DNA of 64,000 nucleotides from Chryseolinea serpens (GTDB lineage Bacteria > Bacteroidota > Bacteroidia > Cytophagales > Cyclobacteriaceae). How positions within the stretch are numbered: the first letter of the stretch is position 1; each line of letters starts with the position of its first letter. A program made the translations under genes and the position numbers. The DNA is taken from positions 310,001 to 374,000 of the forward strand of contig NZ_FQWQ01000003.1 of NCBI RefSeq assembly GCF_900129725.1, given 5' to 3'. Positions 41,655 through 51,735 of the stretch are shown piece by piece. Below the pieces are notes generated by a model. The model worked only from the letters and a program-made list of their open reading frames with translations. It had not been told where the DNA came from and did not search any database.

Positions 41655-44306
41655 TCATTCCGAGCGAAGGCTGTTCACCGGGTTCATCATGGCCGCTTTC
41701 AAGGCTTGCCAGCTGACGGTCAATACGGTAATGACCAAAGAAAGAACAAAGGTCACTGCAAAGATCCACCAGGATATTTCCGCGCGATAGTCATAATTTT
41801 CCAGCCACGCCGCCAAAAGATAATAGGATGTGGGAATCGCGATGAGGCAGGCGATGATCATCAGGAAAACAAAATCTTTGGATAGCATTTTCCATAGACT
41901 GAAAACCGAAGCACCGATCACTTTGCGGATACCAATTTCTTTGGTGCGCTGCTCAGCAACAAAAGATGCGAGCCCCGACAATCCCAGGCAGCTGATCAGT
42001 ATGGCCAACACAGCAAATACAAAAGCCAGTTTTCCAACGCGTTCTTCCGCGGCAAATTTTAATGCATATTCCTGGTCGGCAAACTTATAGTCGAAGGGCG
42101 CGGACGGAATTAATTTTTTGAAGACGGCTTTGATCTTGGGAAGCGCCTCGCCCACACTAGTCTGTGGATTGATCCTGATGTTGAACCAGTTTGTGCCGTA
42201 TTTACTCAGAAAGAAGACGGAAGGCACAGGAGGAGCGTATGGTGATTTCACGACCATATCCTTGATCACACCGATGATGGTGAAGCTGGTGAATTTGCTG
42301 CGCCATCCGCCTTGCCACCGCAAGGTTTCACCCACGGGATTTTCAAAGCCCAACAGTTTTGCTGTGGCTTCGTTGATGACAAACCCTGCAGAATCGCTGG
42401 CAATGTTTTCTGAAAAATCGCGTCCCTTCACAAACTGCCAGCCGATGGTCTTTCCATACTCGGCCGTCACGGTCAGGGTCGCAAATTGAGGTGCGTATGC
42501 CGGGTCTTTTCCACTCCAATCAAAACCGCCGTTCTCGGACCAGATGGCTGTCGGCGGGCTTGACGATTCGGCCATTTCCAGCACGGCACCGGTATTTTTT
42601 AACTCCGTAAAAAGCACGTCCTGCTTGCCATGAAAATCCGGTGTGGTCATTTGGATCATCAGCAATCCATCGCGGCTATAGCCTACCGGGCGGTTTTTGG
42701 CAAACTGGATCTGTTGGTAGACCATGATCGTCCCGATGATCAACGTGACCGACACCGTAAACTGCGTCACCACAAGCACCTTGCGGGGAAGGGAAGCAAG
42801 CTTGCCAACACGGATAGATCCCTTCAGCACTTTGACGGCGTTGAAGGAGGACAGATAAAGGGCGGGATAACTACCTGCCAGCAACCCGGTAAACAAAATG
42901 AAAACAAAACTGGCCAACCAAAAGTAGGTGTTCATCCATGGCATCTCGATTTGCTTATTGGCCAAATGGTTGAACCAATTGAGGGAAGTCGACACGGCGA
43001 CCAGGGCGACTACAAAAGCAAGGCCGACCGTTAAAAACGACTCGGTGAAAAATTGATTCATCAACTGCTGACGCGCCGATCCGACAGCTTTCCGGATGCC
43101 CACCTCGCGGGCCCTTTTTTCAGAACGGGCCGTGCTCAAATTCATGAAGTTGATGCAGGCCAACAGCAACACAAATGCCCCGACGATACCGAAAAGCCAC
43201 ACGATCTGGGTCGCGCCGCCCGCCATGACGCCGTTCTTCCATTCCGATCGCAGGTGCCAATCTTTCATAGGATGTAAGACGAGCTGCGGGTTGACGTCTA
43301 CATAACCTTTGTTTTCGCGGACGTTGTTCAGGATGGCATCCTTGATCTGGGTGGAAGCAGATTCAAAGGTGGTGTGATCGGCGATCGCTACATAGATATT
43401 GAGAAAGTCGTTTGTGAAGCTCACGTTTTGCACCCACGCATTGGCCGAGAACAACAAGTCGAACGGCGCGTAGAATTTCATGTCGTGGAAGTCGGTGTTG
43501 TAAGGAAGGTCCTCATACACACCCGCAACCTTCACATCCATCCGGTCGCTGTTGTCGATCTTCAGGAGCTTGCCCATAGGGTTGTCGTCTCCGAAAAGGG
43601 CCTTGGCGGCGGACTGAGAAATTAAGATCGAATGCGGATCATTCAATCCGGACCACGAACCTTGAAGCATGTTCAAGGTGAACATTTCAGGGGCGGCACT
43701 TTCCACAAACTCACCCCGCAGCGACAGCGTTGTTTCTCCCGAGGCCGAAAGGATATGGTCACCCGCCAAAGCCGCCATCACCACCTGTTGGAATTGATTT
43801 CCGTATTTGGTTCTCAGCTCATCGCCAAGGGCGTTTGGCAAGGTCGTGGTGGAGACCGTTTCCCCGTTCACGTGGAGGGTTCGCATGACCCGCGCAATGC
43901 GGTTGTAGTTTTTATGATAGGTATTGAAGTTCAATTCATCATAGATCCACAAACCGATCAGCATCGCCACCGCCATCCCCATGGCCAGGCCACCAATGTT
44001 GATGAAGGAGTATCCTTTGTTCCTGATAAGATTTCTCCACCCGATCTTGAAATAGCTTTTATACATACTGTATGGGTTTAAATTTTTAGAGCTCCCTGCC
44101 TTCCGGATGATCCCCGGGCGGAAGAGCATGGTCACGTCGAGGATAAATCTCCAGTCCGCTTTTTTCTTTCCTAATGTTTTCAAACGCCTTTCATAAACCT
44201 CCATGAGGTCGCCCTCGATGTAGCCGAGCACCTTGGGGTCGCAGTACCACCGGAAGAAACGAAGAAAGAATTGAGGTGGGGCCTCTTTGGGTTCCATGCG
44301 CTTCAT
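41655..44306 (-). CDS. MacB/FtsX-type ABC transporter permease with permease prefix domain
   Basis: An 883-residue membrane protein. Residues of about 8-80 are the 'permease prefix' domain (FFRWYCDPKVLGYIEGDLMEVYERR), then one membrane helix and a large periplasmic MacB_PCD domain, two FtsX-like blocks with multiple helices (KRAREVGIRKAVGSARQQLMNQFFTES and EQRTKEIGIRKVIGASVFSLWKMLSKDFV), ending NPVNSLRSE. It is a MacB-type permease; its ATPase is not nearby, so a partner is probably encoded elsewhere. The PadR repressor gene upstream overlaps by 4 bp and probably controls it. The substrate is unknown. Confidence 0.93.
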   Translation of the reverse strand: MKRMEPKEAPPQFFLRFFRWYCDPKVLGYIEGDLMEVYERRLKTLGKKKADWRFILDVTMLFRPGIIRKAGSSKNLNPYSMYKSYFKIGWRNLIRNKGYSFINIGGLAMGMAVAMLIGLWIYDELNFNTYHKNYNRIARVMRTLHVNGETVSTTTLPNALGDELRTKYGNQFQQVVMAALAGDHILSASGETTLSLRGEFVESAAPEMFTLNMLQGSWSGLNDPHSILISQSAAKALFGDDNPMGKLLKIDNSDRMDVKVAGVYEDLPYNTDFHDMKFYAPFDLLFSANAWVQNVSFTNDFLNIYVAIADHTTFESASTQIKDAILNNVRENKGYVDVNPQLVLHPMKDWHLRSEWKNGVMAGGATQIVWLFGIVGAFVLLLACINFMNLSTARSEKRAREVGIRKAVGSARQQLMNQFFTESFLTVGLAFVVALVAVSTSLNWFNHLANKQIEMPWMNTYFWLASFVFILFTGLLAGSYPALYLSSFNAVKVLKGSIRVGKLASLPRKVLVVTQFTVSVTLIIGTIMVYQQIQFAKNRPVGYSRDGLLMIQMTTPDFHGKQDVLFTELKNTGAVLEMAESSSPPTAIWSENGGFDWSGKDPAYAPQFATLTVTAEYGKTIGWQFVKGRDFSENIASDSAGFVINEATAKLLGFENPVGETLRWQGGWRSKFTSFTIIGVIKDMVVKSPYAPPVPSVFFLSKYGTNWFNIRINPQTSVGEALPKIKAVFKKLIPSAPFDYKFADQEYALKFAAEERVGKLAFVFAVLAILISCLGLSGLASFVAEQRTKEIGIRKVIGASVFSLWKMLSKDFVFLMIIACLIAIPTSYYLLAAWLENYDYRAEISWWIFAVTFVLSLVITVLTVSWQALKAAMMNPVNSLRSE

Positions 44307-44644
44307 CTTCCGAGGTTGATTTGCAGTACGGTCTTTGGTATCGCTTTCCAGAGTTCGTCTCGAGTGGCTTTCGAATATACCATGGCTTTTTTGCCCAGGG
44401 CTGTGATTTCAAAATAGCGCTTGGGGCGGCCGGCTCTTTCTTCCGTGGCTTCACCGGCAAAGGATTTTAAGTAGCCCTTGTCTTCGAGTCTTCTGAGCGC
44501 CGTGTGAAGGGCACCCATGCTCACGCTTCGCGAAAGCCGGGATTCGATTTCGTCCTTTATGGATACGCTGTAGGCTTCGTTGTTCAAGATCCCAATGGTG
44601 AGAATCACCACTTCCTCAAATTCACCGAGCTGATATTTCTTCAT
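44303..44644 (-). CDS. PadR family transcriptional regulator
   Basis: A 113-residue winged-helix regulator with the PadR layout: GEFEEVVILTIGIL at the start, a recognition helix SMGALHTALRRLEDKGYLKS, a wing with RAGRPKRYFEIT, and a C-terminal helix for dimerisation. PadR proteins of this type commonly pair with prefix-domain permeases, and the 4-bp ATGA overlap with the permease gene ties their translation. It probably represses its own operon until a ligand appears. Confidence 0.93.
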   Translation of the reverse strand: MKKYQLGEFEEVVILTIGILNNEAYSVSIKDEIESRLSRSVSMGALHTALRRLEDKGYLKSFAGEATEERAGRPKRYFEITALGKKAMVYSKATRDELWKAIPKTVLQINLGR

Positions 44645-44796
44645 GTCCGAATGATTATATCTAAATGTAGGAATAATAATTGTGCCAATGTCCAGGATAG
44701 GGGGTAACGTTATTTTTTAGCGTGTTTGGATGGCCTTCATAGTCCGTAGTTGAACGAAGGTTGACCGGATGCGGCCAGGGGGAGGGAAAGAAAGCA

Positions 44797-44888
44797 TTTA
44801 ACCGCAAAGACGCCCTCCTTCGCTAAAGCTTCGGCGGGCAAGCAAAGTTAACGTAAAGCTTAACTTTACACCCTTCCTTGCGGTTTAA
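44797..44888. repeat. MITE-like intergenic repeat with terminal inverted repeats
   Basis: About 92 bp bounded by TTTAACCGCAA (44797-44807) and TTGCGGTTTAA (44878-44888), inverted with 10 of 11 matching. Inside lie AAAGTTAA/TTAACTTT (44844-44851 and 44860-44867) and the segment CTTCGCTAAAGCTTCGG, a sequence seen in dispersed intergenic repeats of many bacteria. No transposase is present; it lies between a PadR gene start and a lipoprotein gene end. Confidence 0.55.
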
Positions 44889-44895
44889 CTGCATT

Positions 44896-45342
44896 TCATT
44901 TATTAAACTCAAAAACAAACTCGCCGGCGATCGATTCTGCCCTGCCGCCTTCTTCGAGTATCGGATAATTGGAGATTAAGGATAGCGAGAGATGCGTATC
45001 GGTCGACGACCGGATGGTCACCAACATGTCGTCATCGCGGGTGAATGCCGTTGCTTTATCATCGGTAAAAGCCCACGTGCCCGACGCCGGCCAAACCGGG
45101 TCGCCTTGATCGGTCGTGTAGGTGTTGGCAGTGAACGTCAAACGAAGGCCTGCAAACGCGTCGGTCTTGTCCTCGCCGTCTGCGGTTACACCGACCACGT
45201 TCCATGTGCCGGAGGTTAATAGTTTTCGCATCTTGTCCTGGGCGCTCTCCTCTTTGGAGGCGCTGCAGGAGAACAACGTGACCAGGAATAACAGGAAGGT
45301 CAGCGGCCGGATTTTATCGGGGGAAAGAATGGAGTTCGGCAT
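44896..45342 (-). CDS. Small lipoprotein paired with T9SS protein (paralogue of 13290-13760)
   Basis: A 148-residue lipoprotein with lipobox LFSC (about Cys26). Its domain (LLTSGTWNVVGVTADG, GTWAFTDDKATAFTRDDDM, GEFVFEFN) resembles that of the lipoprotein at 13290-13760 in order and end strand. It lies only 10 bp downstream of a large T9SS Ig-like protein gene, the same arrangement as at 10258-13760. This repetition suggests the pair works as a unit. Fold is probably lipocalin-like. Confidence 0.78.
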   Translation of the reverse strand: MPNSILSPDKIRPLTFLLFLVTLFSCSASKEESAQDKMRKLLTSGTWNVVGVTADGEDKTDAFAGLRLTFTANTYTTDQGDPVWPASGTWAFTDDKATAFTRDDDMLVTIRSSTDTHLSLSLISNYPILEEGGRAESIAGEFVFEFNK

Positions 45343-45352
45343 AGGATAATTA

Positions 45353-48037
45353 TTATTTCAGTAGTTTTTTTGTGATGGTTTGTTTTCCGTTGGAAACTTT
45401 CAACACGTAGAGGCCGGCTTTTAAGGCGGTCACGTTGATGACAAATTTTCCATGGCCGTCGTCCTGGTGAACGACACGTCCGACGGCGTCGTATAAGTTC
45501 AGCTTCACGGGACTTCCCGAGGACAGTGCCTCGGCATCAACCACCAGTTGGTCGTGCATGGGATTTGGATAGACATTGACCGACCCTGCAGGATCTTCGA
45601 TGCCGGTAACAATGAAGGTCCTTTCGGCCGAAGGTTGACTCTGGCAGTTATCGATGGTCACCACAACAGAATACGTTCCGGCGTCGTGTACCGTGAGCGT
45701 GCTCTGGGTCGCATTGCTTATCGGCTGGCCATCTTTAAACCATTGATTTCCGCCGGGACTGCTGGACGTGAGTACGGGCGCAGAAGGATCCGCGTCCGAA
45801 ACCGAAACAATGGGTTGGGCTGGGTTGATGCAGAAAGTTTGTGAGGTGCGTGGAGCGGGAGCGAAGGTGGTGTTCCCAGGCTGATCGGCAAACACGGTGA
45901 CGGAGCCTGCCTTTAGCAATGTTGCCGTGCTGCCGACGATGGAGACTTTGTCGGATGTACTCGAAAAGACAACCGCCAATCCGGAAGTGGCCGTTGCCGA
46001 TAAGGCGAAAGCCGGATCACCCCATGTTTTCGTCGACACAACGGGGAAGCTGATGCTTTGCGCGGTCTTCACGGTGAGTGTTTGCATGACATTGGGCGCT
46101 GCCGTGTAATTCGCGTTGCCCGCCTGCAATGCCGTGAGCACAGTCGTCCCCGTGCCGTGAACCGTAACCGTATTGCCCGACACCGTGGCAACGGCACCGT
46201 TGCTGCTGGTGTAACTTACCGAAAGCCCCGACGATGCTGTGGCCTGTAGCGTGAAGTCCGGATCGCCCGGCACTTTTACCGGGAGCGCACCAAAGACGAT
46301 GGTCTGATCACCTTTTAAGACGGTAAGCGTTTGTGATACGGGTGTTGCCGGATTGTAGATCGTGCTGCCCGGTTGGCTGGCCGTGATGGTGGCCGTGCCG
46401 ACGCCCGTCATCACCACGATATTTCCGGAAACTGTCGCCACCGATAGGTTGTCGCTCGCATAGGTCACGGTCAGTCCCGAGCTTGCTGTCGCGTTAAGAT
46501 TAAAATCTCCATCGGATATTTTCTTGGAAGGCAAAGCATTGAACGTGATCGCCTGGTCTGATTTTCCTCCATTGCCGCCACCCAACGTACCGTCAGCCTG
46601 TACGCGCTGGGCGTAGATGTCCAGCGTCGTGTTCGTCCGGTTGTCTATCCAGGTGACGATGGCGCCACGGGCACCATCGGGTATGAGCTTTGGATTTTGT
46701 TGTACGAAAGTGGTGTTGCTAATGGGCGCGCCACCCGACGCCCACAAGTTCTGGCCGCTGGCATCCAATCGCTGGGCAAAAATATCTTTGAGGGCGCCAA
46801 TGGGAGCTTGGCCCGTGTAATCCTCCCAGGCAATGATCGCCCCGCCGTCGCCGTCTGAAACGATTTGTGGATTTTCCCTGCCGGCGTTACCCAGCGCAAC
46901 ACCGGCGCTGGCCCATTGTTTTGCGCCATTACTATTGACGCGCTGGGTCACCAGGTAGCTTGCATAAGCATTATTGAATCCGCTTCCGCTTTGCCAGGCG
47001 ATGATTGCACCACCAGCACCATCGCCCGTCACGACAGGCCGTGATTGCGTAGCGGGTGCAACGCCAATACCCATGCCGTTGCCTGTCCACAACATGTTGC
47101 CCGTAGCATTGATGCGTTGGCCGTAGATGTCCATGTTCAAAGCGTCGGCGTTGTCGGCATCGCGGTCGTCTTCCCAAACGATGATGGCGCCGCCGCTGCC
47201 GTCGCTGGTCAACTGGGGATATTGCTGGTAGCGGTCATACACGGCAACGCCCACGCCATCCGTTTCCCAGACCTGACCGCCCGTAGCGTTGATGCGTTGG
47301 GCATAAACATCCACACCGGTAGTAGTAGTCTGCGTATTGCGATAATCGGTCCAGGCCAGAATAGCGCCACCGTTTTTGTCGGAGATAATTTTTATGTCTT
47401 CCTGCCGGTAGTAGGCTTCCGTTACCGGATTGTTTTCGGGCCAGCTCAAGGATCCATTGGCCGTCACCCGTTGAATATAGACGTCCTTCGCAGCATCCAT
47501 CTCCAGGCCGTCATCGATCCAGGCGATGAGCGCGCCCCCCTGGCCATCGGTCGTGATGACGGGGTTTGTTTGCCATCCTTCGGAAGCCGACACGAGTATG
47601 CCGCCGGCGGGCCATTGTGCCTGACCAAGTCCGTTCAATCGCTGGGCATAAATATCAAAATCATTTCCATTGCCCAGATCAACCCAGGTGATGATCACCC
47701 CGCCGCTGCCATCTTCCACCACGGCAGGCACAAAACTTTGCGAGGTGCTGACGGCAATGCCATCGATGGTCCATTTGATCAAGCCGTTGGCATCGATGCG
47801 TTGCGCATAGATTCTGCTTTCACCCCGGTAGTCCGTCCAGGCCATGATAGCGCCGCCACTGCCGTCGGAGGCGATGGCCACCTGGTCCTGGTTGAGCGGC
47901 GCGGTGCAGATGGCATTGTTGGCGTAGGCACTGGAAGACCACTGTGCCGCTGCGGGCGGTGATGAAAGAAAAATTCCGGTCAGGATGAGCATGCCAAAGA
48001 CAAGCTTCCTGCAAAAGGAGTTCATGTTATTTTTCAT
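45353..48037 (-). CDS. Secreted T9SS protein with propeller-like and Ig-like repeats
   Basis: An 894-residue protein with a signal peptide (to about residue 31). Residues of about 40-490 hold about nine repeats of roughly 50 residues with the pattern DGSGGAIIAW-DYR...IYAQRINA-G, probably a beta propeller. Three bacterial Ig-like repeats (starting QAITFNALP, QTIVFGALP, QSISFPVVS) follow, then an Ig-like segment (NQWFKDGQPISNATQSTLTV) and a type A T9SS sorting domain from about residue 810 (VNVYPNPMHDQL). It is exported and attached to the cell surface. A paired small lipoprotein follows after 10 bp. Confidence 0.88.
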   Translation of the reverse strand: MKNNMNSFCRKLVFGMLILTGIFLSSPPAAAQWSSSAYANNAICTAPLNQDQVAIASDGSGGAIMAWTDYRGESRIYAQRIDANGLIKWTIDGIAVSTSQSFVPAVVEDGSGGVIITWVDLGNGNDFDIYAQRLNGLGQAQWPAGGILVSASEGWQTNPVITTDGQGGALIAWIDDGLEMDAAKDVYIQRVTANGSLSWPENNPVTEAYYRQEDIKIISDKNGGAILAWTDYRNTQTTTTGVDVYAQRINATGGQVWETDGVGVAVYDRYQQYPQLTSDGSGGAIIVWEDDRDADNADALNMDIYGQRINATGNMLWTGNGMGIGVAPATQSRPVVTGDGAGGAIIAWQSGSGFNNAYASYLVTQRVNSNGAKQWASAGVALGNAGRENPQIVSDGDGGAIIAWEDYTGQAPIGALKDIFAQRLDASGQNLWASGGAPISNTTFVQQNPKLIPDGARGAIVTWIDNRTNTTLDIYAQRVQADGTLGGGNGGKSDQAITFNALPSKKISDGDFNLNATASSGLTVTYASDNLSVATVSGNIVVMTGVGTATITASQPGSTIYNPATPVSQTLTVLKGDQTIVFGALPVKVPGDPDFTLQATASSGLSVSYTSSNGAVATVSGNTVTVHGTGTTVLTALQAGNANYTAAPNVMQTLTVKTAQSISFPVVSTKTWGDPAFALSATATSGLAVVFSSTSDKVSIVGSTATLLKAGSVTVFADQPGNTTFAPAPRTSQTFCINPAQPIVSVSDADPSAPVLTSSSPGGNQWFKDGQPISNATQSTLTVHDAGTYSVVVTIDNCQSQPSAERTFIVTGIEDPAGSVNVYPNPMHDQLVVDAEALSSGSPVKLNLYDAVGRVVHQDDGHGKFVINVTALKAGLYVLKVSNGKQTITKKLLK

Positions 48038-48060
48038 GGCATCGTTGGTTATGTTGATTT

Positions 48061-49527
48061 TTAGTTCGCCCTCACCAACCGGAATTCTCCAGACACCGCA
48101 TGTTCGATGGGCGACTGGCAGCTGATGCCAAACTCGGTTTTATCCTCATATAGTTTTCCAGAGAAAGAACCGCGCACATAACCCTCTTCATCCTTGGGGT
48201 CTTCGAGAAACGTTATCGAAGTCTCGCCGCACATGTACTCGGTATCGCAGTAATCATTTGGCATTGGGGTTCGCTTCGTGTAGCTCAGCAAATACCCGGT
48301 TTGCTGACCTATCGCAAACGACATATCGTCATCACCGTCGTTGTTGAAACACACCAGGGAGCGTGTGCCCTTTGTGGGGCTCTTCACCGCGAGTGCAAAC
48401 CCATCGATCAGATTGATGCTGCCCTCAACCCGCGTTCCCACGATCTCCAGAACGTCTTCATCCGACAGCCCGCTGTTCGCGATTGAGATGTCGTTGCCGT
48501 TGGGTGGGATTGTTCCATTGTATCCATATTGATAATACACATGTGTTTGTCCGTCGACGGTGACACTGAGATACAGATCACTGTCTACAACGGTGATGTT
48601 GGAGGTCAGCAAATACTTGAGCTTCCTCCCTTCCTTGTTGGATGCTTCCAGCTCCACCGACACGGCAACCGGATTCACAGAAGGTATTTTGTCCGGCGCT
48701 GTGTAGGTGGCCGTGTTCTTGCTGGACTCCAGCTGACCGTTGCTGTTGGAAACCGGCGCTGCGCTTCCGTTCAGGGTCCACTCCTTCACTTTGAAGGTCA
48801 TCATCCGCGACTCTACCGGCGGGATTCTGGTTAGCGGAACCAGGTCATCGCTTTCGGAGGTGATCGGGGCGAGGGGCACCAGTTCGTCTTCTTCATCGTT
48901 GGGCGAGAACCCGGTGATGATCAGCTGAATCGCGTCGCCCTTCATCACCTTTGTCGAAGCAGGGGTCAGCGACAGGTCGATGAACTTGCCGGCTGCCCAG
49001 TCGCTGAAGTGCGTGGTCGCTACGGAAACTGTTTTTGCCGCGGCATTCACTTCGCTTTTTAGCAATGCGTTCCAGCTTCCGTCATCGGCCTGCGTGATGA
49101 TCCACAGGAAATCTTCCGGAATGCCCGTCAGCATTTCCGTGGTATAGGAGAATGTCAGCTTCACCGGCACGGCAAACGTGAGCCCCTCCGGCTGCAGCCG
49201 GTAGGCGGCGCCGACACCGAGCGGGCCTTCGTTGGTGATCGGTTGGATGGAAATGTTGGTGTTGGCCGATAACGCCCCGGCTGGGACGGTCAACGTGAAT
49301 TGACCATCCGAAGCCGAGAGACTTCCGCCTTGGGCGCCGATTAAAGCCGACGTTGGCTCACCGTTGGGTGTGCCTTCGCCGGTGATGACAGGATCGTTGT
49401 GCTGGGGTGACGGAGACGGATTGTCGGCATCGCTGCAAGAGGCCAGCACCATCGCCAGGGTAAACATCCACGCGCAGCCTGTACGCAAACGAGGGGATGT
49501 TGAAGTTGAAACACGGAATGTTTTCAT
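48061..49527 (-). CDS. Lipoprotein with ZU5-like domain
   Basis: A 488-residue lipoprotein from the ATG at 49527 (MKTFRVSTS); an upstream in-frame start at 49650 adds a leader inconsistent with a signal peptide. Lipobox MVLASC; residues of about 60-170 resemble a ZU5-like beta domain (GAQGGSLSASDGQFTLTVPAGALS...LTFAVPVKLTFSYT). A later Ig-like section and beta-rich C-terminal part follow. It lies 23 bp upstream of the T9SS protein gene, so the two may be co-expressed. Function unknown. Confidence 0.8.
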   Translation of the reverse strand: MKTFRVSTSTSPRLRTGCAWMFTLAMVLASCSDADNPSPSPQHNDPVITGEGTPNGEPTSALIGAQGGSLSASDGQFTLTVPAGALSANTNISIQPITNEGPLGVGAAYRLQPEGLTFAVPVKLTFSYTTEMLTGIPEDFLWIITQADDGSWNALLKSEVNAAAKTVSVATTHFSDWAAGKFIDLSLTPASTKVMKGDAIQLIITGFSPNDEEDELVPLAPITSESDDLVPLTRIPPVESRMMTFKVKEWTLNGSAAPVSNSNGQLESSKNTATYTAPDKIPSVNPVAVSVELEASNKEGRKLKYLLTSNITVVDSDLYLSVTVDGQTHVYYQYGYNGTIPPNGNDISIANSGLSDEDVLEIVGTRVEGSINLIDGFALAVKSPTKGTRSLVCFNNDGDDDMSFAIGQQTGYLLSYTKRTPMPNDYCDTEYMCGETSITFLEDPKDEEGYVRGSFSGKLYEDKTEFGISCQSPIEHAVSGEFRLVRAN

Positions 49528-49710
49528 AAGAGGGTCTTTTTTGATGATGTAAAAGTGCGGCGTGCAAACAGAAGATATGATCCTGTAAAAACAGGATATT
49601 TCAACGGCGTCGAAAAAATCATGGAAAAAGAGGAGAGGAAGGCGCGGCATGCAGCCGTTTATTTGTATTGTAGATGGTTAGAATTTAAATTCAGGGAAAA
49701 GACCCACCCT

Positions 49711-51735
49711 ATGCCTATTCACCCCCAACCGAGCCAACGGCTTTTGAACGTCAGTTCTTTTATCGCAGTAGCGTGCGTCATGACCTTCCTGCACATTTGT
49801 GCATCGGCACAGATCCCCTCCTCCGCGCAAAAGGAACTGATCGACAGCTTGGAAAATAAAATCAAGATCGAAAAAAATGATACTGTAAAAGTGAGGCTCC
49901 ATTTTCAGATCGCGAACAAGCTGCGCACGGCCGATACCACAGGGGCCTGGCGTCATCAGCGTGAGATCGTGCGCCTGGCTACGGAAAAGGAGAACGACTA
50001 TTTCCGCGGAGAGTCGTATTTGCTGGCAGCTACCCTGCAACTCGCGAATCACCCGGTGGAAGGCATTGCCAACTTCGAAAATGCAATCCGGATCTTTGTG
50101 AAGTACCCTGGAAATCGCCGGGCGAATCTCGCGTTAGGCATCGCGTATATCAACCTCGGACTGCTCCACTATCAACACAACGACTATGAGACGGCCATCG
50201 AAAATTACCTGAAGGCCGAAGACATTTATCTGAAGACCGATCCCCATCACAGCGACCTGGGCGTGTTGTACAGCAATCTTTCCATCGCCTACGGAACCAT
50301 CAATAAGTACGGGGAAGGACTGAAGTTTAGCAAAAAAGGACTTGACTTTGCGCGTAGAGGCAACGACAAGTCCAGCCGCATGGGCGCCCTGTATGCTTAC
50401 GGGGGAAACCTGGTAACAGCAAAGAAAGGAGACGAAGGATTGATCTTCCTCGACTCTGCTAAAATGATGGCTACGGAAATGAATAATCCGAACTACCTCT
50501 ACGGCAGCGATTTCATGAAGGCCATGTACTACTATAACACCAAGCAGTACGACGAGGCCATCAAGTATTACACCGCATGCCTGAACTTTGCCAAGAAATA
50601 TAATTCCAGTCCCGACATCGGCAACAACTATCTGAACATCTCGGCGTGTGAAGCCGAACTAAAGAAACCACGGCAGGCAGCCGCACACCTCGATTCTTCC
50701 GCCAAATACCTCGACTATTCCATCTTGTCGGTATCCAAGCAGAATTATTTTGAGAACTATGCCGAAGTGTATAAGCAGCTGGGCAATTTCACAAAGGCGT
50801 TTGCGTACAAGGACTCGGTGGGGGCCATCAAAGATTCACTTTACAAAGCCGATAACATTAAACAGTTGGAGTTCCGGCAGGCGCGCTATAACTACGAGAA
50901 GCGGCAAACCGAAATCGAACAACTGGAAATTGGGAGGCGGCTGCAGGAAGCAACGATCAAACAAAAAAATATTCTCAACTACCTGCTGATCGGTGGCACC
51001 GGCGCGTTGCTGCTCATTCTGTTCCTGTCGTACCGCACCTATAGTCAAAAACAAAAGCTCCAGTTGCAGCGTATCTCCGAACTTGAAATTGAAAAAAAAC
51101 TTGCCGCCACCGAAGCGGTGCTGAAAGGCGAAGAGCAGGAGCGCACCCGCCTGGCAAAAGACCTGCACGATGGCCTGGGTGGCATGCTGTCGGGCATTAA
51201 ATATGGACTGAATACTATGAAAGGAAACCTGATCATGACGCCTGAGAACGCGCAGGCCTTCGAACGCAGCGTGGATATGCTGGACAGTTCCATACGCGAG
51301 ATGCGTCGCGTGGCGCACAACATGATGCCGGAAGCGCTGGTGAAATTCGGCCTGGACACCGCCCTGCGGGACTATTGCAATGACATCCACCAAAGCGGTG
51401 CCCTTCAAATCAATTACCAATCCCTCGGCCTGGAGAATGCCCCCATCGACCAGACGACGGCGATCACCATCTATCGCGTCATCCAGGAGCTGGTGACGAA
51501 TATTGTGAAACATGCCGGAGCACAATCGGCCATCGTGCAGGTGACCCGGAATGATGGCGCGTTATCCGTTACCGTGGAGGATGACGGAAAAGGATTTGAC
51601 ACCACCATCCTTCGAAGGTCCAACGGCATCGGCTGGACAAACATTCAGAACCGGGTGGAATTCCTCAAAGGCAAACTCGATGTAAATTCTCAACCCGGAA
51701 AAGGGACGTCTGTACTCATTGAACTGACCGTGTAA
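49711..51735 (+). CDS. TPR-containing sensor histidine kinase (HisKA_3 type)
   Basis: A 674-residue protein from the ATG at 49711, where a clear signal peptide begins (SSFIAVACVMTFLHICASAQ); further upstream in-frame starts add a charged leader and are unlikely. About six TPRs follow (ENAIRIFVKY, AIENYLKAEDIYLK, YDEAIKYYTACLNFAKK), then a membrane helix (LLIGGTGALLLILFLSYRTY), a coiled coil, the HisKA_3 phosphoacceptor in RLAKDLHDGLGGMLSGIKYG (His near residue 485), and an ATPase domain with NIVKHAG and VEDDGKGFD. It would sense envelope protein or peptide signals through the TPRs. The start of the response regulator overlaps its stop by 1 bp. Confidence 0.92.
   Translation: MPIHPQPSQRLLNVSSFIAVACVMTFLHICASAQIPSSAQKELIDSLENKIKIEKNDTVKVRLHFQIANKLRTADTTGAWRHQREIVRLATEKENDYFRGESYLLAATLQLANHPVEGIANFENAIRIFVKYPGNRRANLALGIAYINLGLLHYQHNDYETAIENYLKAEDIYLKTDPHHSDLGVLYSNLSIAYGTINKYGEGLKFSKKGLDFARRGNDKSSRMGALYAYGGNLVTAKKGDEGLIFLDSAKMMATEMNNPNYLYGSDFMKAMYYYNTKQYDEAIKYYTACLNFAKKYNSSPDIGNNYLNISACEAELKKPRQAAAHLDSSAKYLDYSILSVSKQNYFENYAEVYKQLGNFTKAFAYKDSVGAIKDSLYKADNIKQLEFRQARYNYEKRQTEIEQLEIGRRLQEATIKQKNILNYLLIGGTGALLLILFLSYRTYSQKQKLQLQRISELEIEKKLAATEAVLKGEEQERTRLAKDLHDGLGGMLSGIKYGLNTMKGNLIMTPENAQAFERSVDMLDSSIREMRRVAHNMMPEALVKFGLDTALRDYCNDIHQSGALQINYQSLGLENAPIDQTTAITIYRVIQELVTNIVKHAGAQSAIVQVTRNDGALSVTVEDDGKGFDTTILRRSNGIGWTNIQNRVEFLKGKLDVNSQPGKGTSVLIELTV

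Noticed and set aside
47045-47962. Plus-strand frame of 305 codons
   Set aside because: Antisense to the repeat region of the T9SS protein; a shadow of its GC-biased repeats.
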